From Brachyhypopomus gauderio (lineage: Eukaryota > Chordata > Actinopteri > Gymnotiformes > Hypopomidae), in assembly GCF_052324685.1 (NCBI RefSeq), contig NC_135225.1, positions 12,232,503 through 12,296,502 of the forward strand: a stretch of DNA of 64,000 bases, in the 5' to 3' direction. Every line of letters begins with the position of its first letter. The stretch's first letter is position 1. The notes beneath the pieces are model-generated. The model had not been told where the DNA came from, ran no database searches, and saw nothing but the letters and a program-made list of their open reading frames with translations. The translations under genes were made by a program, and so were the position numbers. Shown here in pieces: positions 58,601 through 64,000 of the stretch.

Positions 58601-60829
58601 AAATCGCTATCGCAATTTATAGATAAAAAATTGCAATTAGATTATTTTCCAAAATCGTTCAGCCCTACCCTGCTGTGCCTAAATGCACACATTGCGCTTA
58701 ATTAAAAGACGCTCCTCCAAACTTTCCATATGCATTTATTGCATAACAGTACAGAAACTGCCAACCTCTAAGCAGTAGCCGCTCGTCCTTCTGTTGATTG
58801 CTTGCTAGCGTAGTTTGCGTGCTTCGCAGTAAAGTGACGGCTGATTTTGTACTCTTTGAAACTGCAACCCTTTTTTGGCATATCAGACATACAGCTGTTA
58901 ATCGGACCTTTTCTTTGGTCTGCTATTTTTTACTGAAGAGCTAAAACGGCAGCGGGAAAGTTACAATCCAACAGAGGTTAATGTGTCTGGACTAGTCCGC
59001 CATCTATTGGGGAAGCGAGGGTATTGCAGGGGAAAGGGTGAAAAGGTTAAATGAATGAGGTTTTTACCTTAATTGGGACAAGTTCGGAGGGCCGGATTAA
59101 AAAGCCTAACTGGCCCGCTATATGGCCCGCGGGCCGTAGTTTGCCCATATCTGGGCTACATCCTCATCTGTGCTGCCAAGATACTAAAGGAACACTCCAC
59201 TATTCATCTTGCTCTTGATAGCTGGTAGATAAAACTAGACAATGCAAAGCTGGAACAGTAGACGCAGATGTATGCAGATGTTCTTCTAGAAGGCGTGTAG
59301 ATGGCTGCAGCAGAGGTGGCTTGTATAGTTCGACACTGATGGAGAAACGGGTAGCTGAATATTGCATAAATATGAACCATAGTAAGAAACTTGCTGGTGA
59401 TGGCATTACGCAGAGTGGGGAACAAAACAAACAACAACATGAAGTCGACACCATGCAACAACACAATGAATTACACCATGCAACAACACTGCAGCTACAT
59501 AGCCTTCGAGATAAATTCATATCGAAACTACAATCTGTTGTGCAGTTTAGACACTGCCATGCTGGTATTTGCCTCTCCTCCATCTTGAATTTATATTTTA
59601 CTTATATTAATACCTACCAATCCTTTATTCCTTTGGCTGATGTAAACTACATATTTCTAGCAGACTTTCGGGTTTGTTTCACGGCCAAACAGCCTGTACT
59701 TGCCTTTCCTTCTTGAAGTCTCTTCTGAAGACCTTATTTCAACAGTGATTTTTTACTTTAAATGTTGTTGCAATGTAAAGCAACCTTGGTTTTGTTAAAT
59801 AAACTACACAAATCATTATCATATATAAATAAATAGCAAATTATTTTAATAGTGATGTTCAAGGCATGCTAGCTAATAACTTGATAATCCAAGAGGAATA
59901 CCTGGAAGTATGAGAATTGATAACCAACCATATTTATAACAGTAATAGTAAATAACACAATGTTGTAATTAGTGGTTTAGGCAATTGTGCATTATAAACT
60001 AAACACTGTCAAATTCATTGACTATACTCTTGTAAATAGAAGCACCATAAACAAAAGTGTCTGTTGTATAATCATTCTTTATCTAGCTACATGCATTTTC
60101 ATCGACATTTCTTGCTTCCGCCCAGCACGGGGCTTCTGGCCCTATAAGGGGCTTTGTCCAACCAGAGACTTGTCTGCGGGGCCGCTGCTATATGGAGCCG
60201 CATCCATCAATGTAGCTACTCGGAATAAACAATTTAGCTAGGTAGCTAAAAGCGACTGAAAAGTTAAACTAGCTATCGTCAGCTTAGATTGTTAGCTAGC
60301 TTGCTTAACATATTCGCCAGAATCATTACTGTACACGTAACTATGCATGCTTGCTTGTTAGCTGCAAAAGGCTTTTGTTCGACGTCAACATTGTTTCGGC
60401 ACTGTCTATTTTGGTTACCTAGCTAACAATGTGAGAAACTGGTCCTGCCTTTATCTCGCATCAGTTTTTGACAGCGTCAACCATTTCGTTATGGCACTTA
60501 TATACAGTAACGTTTAGTTAGATGTGTATTTGATGGCTTGGTTAGCAGCTTCGCTTACCTCCCCCCTTGCTACAACCATCTCCTTTAAGCAGTCCGTCCG
60601 ATTTGTGTGCTCCTTTAAACTTATGTGCTCTTTTATAAAATGACTCTCGGACTTCGATCAATTTCAGCTTTCGTTTTAGTATATTATTCTCCTTCTGACT
60701 TTTTAGGATTTCTGTTTGCAATTCATTGTAGCTAACTTCAACAAGTTTACAGATCTCCGCTACAGCTGCGTTAGCAAATACCTCCATAACTGAAGCAATT
60801 TGAGTTTGAAATCCTAGAATGCTCGCCAT
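36843..60829 (-). CDS. C2H2 zinc-finger protein, six coding exons
   Basis: Exons in order: 60829-60559, 44003-43924, 43784-43670, 42822-42752, 42287-42206 and 37624-36843. They sum to 1,401 nt (466 codons plus TAG), and every junction keeps phase. Exon 1 (MASILGFQTQIASVMEVFAN, then a coiled coil SYNELQTEILKSQKENNILK) is the helical N-terminus common in teleost zinc-finger factors. Middle exons are acidic (MEDGEPDILIIKEEIVDIRS; HDFLKEEEEHVEEEDK) and likely regulatory. The last exon carries five fingers: four canonical with TGEKPY/RGEKPF linkers (FVCKYCGKPF, YCCTLCGKRF, FRCLHCGKQF, YACTQCGKTF) and a fifth ending HQQRNC, a C2HC variant. The protein should be nuclear and bind DNA. Its targets are unknown. 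The first intron spans 16.5 kb of transposons. Confidence 0.85.
38445..38835. mobile_element. SINE-type repeats (V-core plus tRNA-derived SINE copy)
   Basis: 38447-38510 (gctgacgctcttatccagag, cgacttac) is the widely conserved fish SINE core. 38600-38835 matches the next SINE through catgactgaagtgctcttga and ccccaactgctcccc. Confidence 0.65.
38960..39190 (+). mobile_element. tRNA-derived SINE
   Basis: An A-box-like tagcctggtggta and a B-box-like ggttcgtgagttc sit at the spacing of an RNA polymerase III promoter. They are followed by a tRNA-unrelated body ending in aatcactagcgtgtgtg. Confidence 0.65.
39366..41127 (+). mobile_element. Non-autonomous LTR retroelement with truncated 3' LTR
   Basis: The 5' LTR 39366-39661 (296 bp) runs TGTCACGGTACGG...CCCGTCACA, with tatatatg and a cattaaacc polyA-like region. 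The interior (39662-41034) is GT-rich with no gag or pol frame. A purine-rich tract (ggaggggggatc) lies directly before TGTCACGG at 41035, where a second LTR starts but breaks off near 41127. Lacking coding sequence, it is a LARD/TRIM-like derivative moved in trans. Confidence 0.75.
41470..42162 (+). mobile_element. LINE 3' end (reverse transcriptase C-terminal region), decayed
   Basis: NESLPQVEEFKYLGFLFTSE, then GAAAAVLQTLYRTVVVKREL, then after a frameshift RMRSRIQVAEISFLRRVSVL, IERSQMRWFGYLVRMPPGR and TRWRDYISRL. This is the well-known C-terminal stretch of a fish non-LTR reverse transcriptase. One frameshift near 41720 and loss of everything upstream make it dead. It ends in a short ggatggatggat tail. 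Confidence 0.8.
42206..42287 (-). other. Zinc-finger gene exon 5 (acidic)
   Basis: 82 nt between an aatttcag acceptor and a gtaaac donor. It encodes CDEETHDFLKEEEEHVEEED and then KNTETFN plus G in phase 1. Confidence 0.8.
42752..42822 (-). other. Zinc-finger gene exon 4
   Basis: 71 nt encoding ERLYTGAERDKSLEQNKQLC and then QQE. The acceptor is atgaag and the donor gtctgt, both weak, so the borders are less sure than those of other exons. The phases do fit exactly (1 in, 0 out). Confidence 0.6.
43670..43784 (-). other. Zinc-finger gene exon 3 (acidic, activation-domain-like)
   Basis: 115 nt from ttttttag to gtaggt. It encodes QCLVENMEDGEPDILIIKEE and then IVDIRSKELDLELSLGVE. An acceptor three bases later (agcag) would drop one Gln. 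DILIIKEEIVD recalls the short acidic exons before fingers in fish zinc-finger genes, including a possible SUMO site (IKEE). Confidence 0.78.
43924..44003 (-). other. Zinc-finger gene exon 2
   Basis: 80 nt between gtttccag and a gtctaa donor. It encodes RMVHVKISSSDNERSTEDME and then SLKVQK. It could also hold an alternative start (ATG at the fourth codon-equivalent position, MVHVKISS) if a different first exon is used. Confidence 0.75.
45055..45790 (-). mobile_element. Non-LTR retrotransposon reverse transcriptase C-terminus, decayed
   Basis: On the minus strand, VWLEEGKVVRTEG then FLGIPQAN at about 45780-45650, later LGEWLQQF and KSAVLGTAKILCRTPKLPGL at about 45200-45070. This is the end of a retrotransposon frame common in fish. 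Many stops and shifts are present. It is 5'-truncated, as is usual for LINEs. Confidence 0.65.
45862..45880. repeat. (GT)n microsatellite
   Basis: About nine GT units within a gtctatatgtgtagtct context. Confidence 0.8.
47124..47589 (+). pseudogene. Myb/SANT-like gene of the Harbinger element, broken
   Basis: SSAEQELLIHLYEEYKYIIT then KKGNTSCIH, a TAA stop, then VREAAWQNIADRLNA. After an intron comes MWQQVKVKYKNILQN before a gtaagt donor. After ttttag comes TRKKTATAVTGVGPPVAA, then TPAEDLALEQN. This is the NAIF1-like Myb/SANT family of Harbinger DNA-binding proteins. One in-frame stop, and a frameshift just after the ATG, disable it. Confidence 0.68.
47714..47746. repeat. Poly-C tract
   Basis: A run of about 30 C, next to tatatgtcctggcgccggcc, the end of another old element. 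Confidence 0.85.
49381..49723. mobile_element. hAT-type MITE with exact 8-bp target duplication
   Basis: Ends CAGTGGTTCTTAAAC and (reverse) CAGTGTTTCTCAAAG, flanked by GTTTAGCC at 49373-49380 and 49724-49731. 343 bp, non-coding, rich in ccccac. Confidence 0.85.
50013..50520 (+). mobile_element. hAT element 5' part with BED-type finger fragment
   Basis: It begins CAGGGGTCGCCAACCTATGG, a hAT terminus also seen at 52203 and 61684. About 250 bp on, an open frame from 50266 reads AVFTLCYDIV then IKKHFETKHDKTYKDPAERV, a zinc-finger N-terminus of hAT transposases. The rest is missing, replaced by other repeats. Confidence 0.6.
50640..50770. repeat. Short fragment of the dispersed TIR repeat
   Basis: ttatactttcacgagtgacc and aaaagtgctggaatttaggc match 46.68-46.89 kb. 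Confidence 0.55.
51588..52245. repeat. Inverted duplication, ~200-bp arms with ~250-bp spacer
   Basis: The left arm (~51588-51786, with cgacccctgctgtagagcc and gaggacgcgatcacacagtc) matches the reverse of the right arm (~52034-52245, with gactgtgtgatcgcgtcct and ggctctacagcaggggtcgg). Both outer ends are hAT termini. Confidence 0.75.
52712..53383 (-). pseudogene. Tc1-type transposase, 3'-truncated
   Basis: MVKAREWSQKTREEVIALHK then KIAKLLNIPRDTIGSIIRKF form the paired-like helix-turn-helix. GRGRKKILT is the GRPR-like linker, and FWNSVLWSDETKLELFG begins the DDE domain (first two blocks). After TVKHGGGSIMLWA the Tc1 match stops near 52795 and unrelated sequence follows, so the last catalytic block is absent and it cannot transpose itself. 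Confidence 0.85.
52795..53747 (-). mobile_element. Tc1/mariner element, truncated
   Basis: It begins at 53747 (reverse CAGTTGTGATCAAATTTATT), with TA at 53748-53749. It covers the 5' UTR and about two thirds of the transposase before breaking at 52795. The other inverted repeat is missing. Confidence 0.75.
54857..54964. mobile_element. Palindromic MITE (108 bp)
   Basis: ggggtgagtttcccaaaacg at the left and its exact reverse complement at the right fold into a near-perfect hairpin (cttagtgccaagtactt / aagtacttggcgctaag). Inserted in the hAT at 54244. Confidence 0.8.
55261..55567. mobile_element. MITE with GCTGGGCGTACACTG ends
   Basis: Inverted termini gctgggcgtacactg and cagtgtacgcccagc are flanked by TTAA on the left and TTTA on the right, suggesting a TTAA-type target (piggyBac/Kolobok-like). 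It interrupts the hAT transposase just after the BED finger. Confidence 0.65.
56259..57425. mobile_element. hAT-type element with 8-bp target duplication ATACTACC
   Basis: TAGGGCTGGGTATCGATTC... at the left and (reverse) TAGGCCTGTGTTGAAAAAAT at the right, flanked by ATACTACC at 56251-56258 and 57426-57433. No transposase is recognisable. Confidence 0.8.
57576..58667 (+). mobile_element. hAT element with 8-bp target duplication CCCTGCTG and BED-finger remnant
   Basis: Ends TAGGGCTGAACGATTAATTG and (reverse) TAGGGCTGAACGATTTTGG, flanked by CCCTGCTG at 57568-57575 and 58668-58675. About 150 bp in, the + strand encodes SVVWNYFGFKKDAAQ then LCKTCLATVATTRGNTTNLL, a BED zinc finger like ZBED1, with stops and shifts. 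The catalytic part is gone. Confidence 0.85.
58676..60558. other. Intron tail, mostly unassigned
   Basis: A hAT terminus (cgcgggccgtagtttgccca) lies at about 59118-59150, related to the end at 50995. The open frames around 59.2-59.7 kb have no domain I recognise. Confidence 0.4.
60559..60829 (-). other. Zinc-finger gene exon 1 with start codon
   Basis: ATG at 60829 in a good context (accatcATGG) and a gtaagc donor after 60559. The 90 codons give a predicted helical N-terminus with AEICKLVEVSYNELQTEILK and KENNILKRKLKLIEVRESF, likely a coiled coil, then a Lys/Gly-rich end. Confidence 0.82.
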
Positions 60830-61683
60830 GATGGTGCTGAGGTAGTTAGCTAGCTAACTAACCTAGGTAGGTAGCCAGTCGAGGTTTTTTTTTTAACCAG
60901 AAAAAATTATATCTAGGCAATATATGATGTCGATGCTAAAATAATTTTTAGAATTCGAAGATTTTTAAATCAAGTTTAGTTGACTGCTATTTCTTCCGCT
61001 CATCTTGCTAGATAACTGGCAACATCAGAAACGACAGAGGAAGCGATGTAAAACTGTGAAGACAGCAACACAAAGGAACGTAGCAGCAAGGCAGCCGGAA
61101 GTTCACTATTCAAAAGAAAAGCCTCGAATGAATAATAAAGAATAAACACATATAAAAAGTAATTACAGTAACCAGACATCCCAAGTCTCCCGGAAGCTGC
61201 TGGAGTCACATATAATCTCCCGGAATTCAGAACGAGTGACCCGCACACAGGCGACAGACTTTTTTTTCTCAAATCGCGAGTGGGAACCCAAGAGTACCTG
61301 GCTGCAGACCTCCAGCAGGAGGCAGCTCCAGGCTGGGGCAGGAAGTGACGTAACTCCAGCGTGGGGCCGGAAACGGGTGTCCATGTATGGATTTACGATT
61401 CAGATTATTCAGAATATTGTGCTTCGCGCTTATGTTGATCTATTTATCGATTTATTTTTATATATATTTTATAAAATAACTATGATATTAGCAGAGCCTA
61501 GATGAATGGAACTCAAGGCTAAAAATACAGATTAAAACAGCTAGCTAACTATCCATTGGGCAAGGACATTAATTTAATTTAGGAAAGCAGATGAACGTAT
61601 TGTGCTTAAAAGCAAAAAAACAACTTTCCTCTATATTTCAATTTTTCTACAGTAAACAGGTTTAGCCAGTAAAGACGCTAGTG
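60830..61683. promoter_or_regulatory. Likely promoter side of the zinc-finger gene
   Basis: This lies upstream of the minus-strand ATG. No TATA box is placed with confidence. Sequence at 61175-61330 (cccaagtctcccggaagct) resembles part of an old transposon, so the functional promoter may be short. Confidence 0.35.
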
Positions 61684-63809
61684 CAGGAGTCGGCAACCTA
61701 TGGCACGCGTGCCACCGTTGGCACGCCGAGGCATAATCACTGGCACGCGACACGCTGGACCAGCATTAGCAAAAAAATGAAATAATAAAAAAATAGAGCA
61801 CGATCCTCCAATCGAAATTGCTCCTCAACGCTCTGGTCGGCGGAGGCATTTAAACTTGGCGATCGATCGCGATATAATACTCTTGTGTCCATTTACACCT
61901 CCCCTCCGCTACAATTTATAACAATTTACACTCGCACCCCCCCTCAACAATTATTTAAACTCGCAACACAACTCCACCCCCTATGGGAGGTATTTCCTGC
62001 CAATAATAAAACTAAAATGAAAACACTAAAATGAAAATGAAAATACCGTTTTGCCATTTCTTTTTCCATACATGTGTGAAAATATTATGACAAAATTAAA
62101 AATAAAATGAAATCACTTAATTTGCAATTTAATTTTTCACTCGAGCACGGGTCATATGTGACAAATATAAAATGAAAATTAAAAAGGAGGACTGGCGCTA
62201 CCTGCTGGTGATTTTCTTTTTCATTTTCCACTTTTCATTTTCTTTTTCCACTTTTCATTTTCGTTTTCAACTTCACCAGCATGCAAATACATGTAAATGA
62301 ACAGTAGGCGGAGCTACAACTACAGTACCTCCCGTGAAATCCAGAGAGGGCAGCACACAGCGACATGGCTGACGTTTTACTAGAAACGGCAAATGAGATT
62401 GTGAGGTTGGCGAATTGCCAGATTATATATTGCTTAGATGTGAAGTAATCTTGCAGGTTAATAGTGTTGTATGTCGGAATATATGTGAAGTGGTAGAACG
62501 CTTAGGGTCTGGAACCATTTCACCTGTGTGCTTAACTACTCAATATGCCATGTTTCCAGTTAGATTTGAGGTATAAAATTATGTAGGTCAGGCTAAAATC
62601 AGGTTTCTCTTAGGGAGCGACCTGTTCTTTATGATTCATTTGTTATTTATCTGGTCCACTATAAATAAGGCCTTCAATAAGCCTCTGAACCTTCCCCTGT
62701 AAATTCGTTCACTGCTCAATATACCATGTTGTGTGCTTGTATATCTTCTTCCGATTGATTTGTGTTCTAGAACAGCATTTCTGTGTTTTTAGTTTTCAAA
62801 TCTAAGAATATGTTTCCTTACGTTAGAAATACTGACGAATTCCATAATCATGTACAAATTACATACAATTGTAACGACTTGAAATATAAACCATTTTACA
62901 AAAAGGAATGCTTTCCTTATATTTTAATATTTTTTTATACATTCACAAAATCAGTATGGGAAACAATAACCTCTTAATGTATGCTCCTAGCCTCCTATGC
63001 TCGTTTGTTTAATCTATCTCTTTTAAACAAAGTGCGCAGTAAACATGCATCGTGAACCGAATAAGGAGCTGCGAATAAGTAGCCAAACGAATCTGAAACT
63101 GCGAATAAGTAACCAACTTCAGCGTCGTCTCTTCGGCAACGTCCAACCTAGGCCGACCTCGCACTGAGCGGTTTTCCATGGTCCCCGATCCAGACCCTAA
63201 GCGTTCTACCACTTCACATATATTCCGACATACAACACTATTAACCTGCAAGATTACTTCACATCTAAGCAATATATAATCTGGCAATTTGCCAACCTCA
63301 CAATCTCATTTGCCGTTTCTAATAAAACGTCAGCCATGTCGCTTGTGCTGCCCTCTCTGGATTTCACGGGAGGTACTGTAGTTGTAGCTCCGCCTACTGT
63401 TCATTTACATGTATTTGCATGCTGGTGAAGTTGAAAACGAAAATGAAAAGTGGAAAAAGAAAATGAAAAGTGGAAAATGAAAAAGAAAATCACCAGCAGG
63501 TAGCGCCAATCCTCCTTTTTAATTTTCATTTTATATTTGTCACATATGACCCGTGCTCGAGTGAAAAATTAAATTGCAAATTAAGTGATTTCATTTTATT
63601 TTTAATTTTGTCATAATATTTTCACACATGTATGGAAAAAGAAATGGCAAAACGGTATTTTCATTTTCATTTTAGTGTTTTCATTTTAGTTTTATTATTG
63701 GCAGGAAATACCTCCCATACACCCCCCTCCCCGCTCCAATTTTATTTGTTGATAGTGGCACACTCATGTTAAAGTTGGCACTCCATGTCTCAAAGGTTGC
63801 CGACCCCTG
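61684..63809. mobile_element. hAT-type element with 8-bp target duplication CGCTAGTG, hosting another element
   Basis: CAGGAGTCGGCAACCTATGG at the left and (reverse) CAGGGGTCGGCAACCTTTGA at the right, with CGCTAGTG at 61676-61683 and 63810-63817. Most of the interior is the palindromic element 61984-63717. Confidence 0.85.
61984..63717. mobile_element. 1.73-kb element with ~530-bp inverted arms and TA flanks
   Basis: The arms 61984-62514 and 63189-63717 are near-perfect inverted copies starting TGGGAGGTATTTCCTGCCAA, flanked by TA on both sides. Each arm carries the same ATG-led stretch (MADVLLETANEIVRLANCQI), on opposite strands. A minus-strand frame continues as CEVVERLGSGSGTMENRSV then RGRPRLDV, resembling the N-terminus of a fish transposon-associated protein. 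No transposase core is present in the 674-bp centre. Confidence 0.7.
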
Positions 63810-64000
63810 CGCTAGTGTATTAGTGCTACTGTGAGCTCACTGGTTGGTGAGCTGGTGCTGGAGAGGCACCCAGATCATGTTAAGGTTTAAAACGATTAAA
63901 AACGTTAAATAATATGTTACTGAAACACTTTATATTGTTCTGTGTTGAGAAAATTGCTCAAACTAACCCATATGATTTTAAAAAGTGGGTATTCTCTTCT

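Larger units (their letters stand above)
44004..60558. other. 16.5-kb first intron of the zinc-finger gene
   Basis: It starts at a gtaagc donor (60558) and ends at the gtttccag acceptor (44004). Nearly all recognisable content is transposons, listed below. 44.0-45.0 kb, 45.8-46.66 kb and 59.2-60.5 kb hold nothing I can name. Confidence 0.7.

Noticed and set aside
50995..59150. One giant hAT from the end at 50995 to the similar end at 59150
   Set aside because: Although these two termini resemble each other, no shared 8-bp target duplication is visible. CTTTAAAC instead pairs 50995 with 53882.
59200..59716. Opposing frames of 127 and 131 codons
   Set aside because: They overlap on opposite strands, are Cys/Leu-rich without motifs and lie inside a large intron.

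Overview
The window looks like nuclear DNA of a teleost fish. Its genes are split by introns with GT/AG boundaries. It is crowded with transposons of the kinds common in fish (hAT, PIF/Harbinger, Tc1, LTR elements, LINEs, tRNA-derived SINEs), and it carries a C2H2 zinc-finger gene built on a teleost-style plan. The species cannot be named from sequence alone.

Region 1 (1-17,760, + strand) is the 3' part of a gene for a very large, repetitive cell-surface glycoprotein. Eleven tandem cassettes of 1.24 kb each carry five exons and five introns. Each cassette adds 513 nt (171 residues), and its exon phases close on themselves, so the frame survives any cassette number. Two short Pro/Thr/Ser linker exons follow (a 284-bp duplication). 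Next comes a diverged membrane-proximal module with the same intron phases, then a transmembrane helix, a short basic tail, a stop at 17,381 and polyA signals. The 5' end of the gene lies outside the window.

Region 2 (17,989-29,660) holds an LTR retroelement on the minus strand (5-bp target duplication ACTCC). Its reading frame is swollen by in-frame 30/33-bp GC-rich minisatellites. Next to it is a hAT transposon (8-bp target duplication ATTATAAT). A later tandem duplication of about 2.4 kb, with breakpoints in the minisatellite and in the hAT, made three copies of the stretch between them. A solo LTR sits inside the hAT.

Region 3 (30,160-36,150) is a mosaic of mobile elements: a PIF/Harbinger-type element with a broken Myb/SANT-like gene, a LINE copy split by a solo LTR, and LTR fragments.

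Region 4 (36,843-60,829, - strand) is a six-exon zinc-finger gene. The exons sum to 1,401 nt (466 codons plus stop) with matching phases. One intron of 16.5 kb has been filled by nested transposons: several hATs with exact 8-bp target duplications, a Harbinger inside another repeat, a Tc1 fragment and MITEs. A second intron (4.6 kb) holds SINEs, an LTR element and a LINE end.

Region 5 (61,684-63,809) is a hAT-type element containing a 1.73-kb element with inverted arms of about 530 bp.

Only two genes look intact: the repetitive glycoprotein (partial) and the zinc-finger gene. Nearly everything else is mobile-element sequence in some state of decay. The most unusual feature is the near-identical exon-intron cassette array, which shows traces of repeated unequal exchange.
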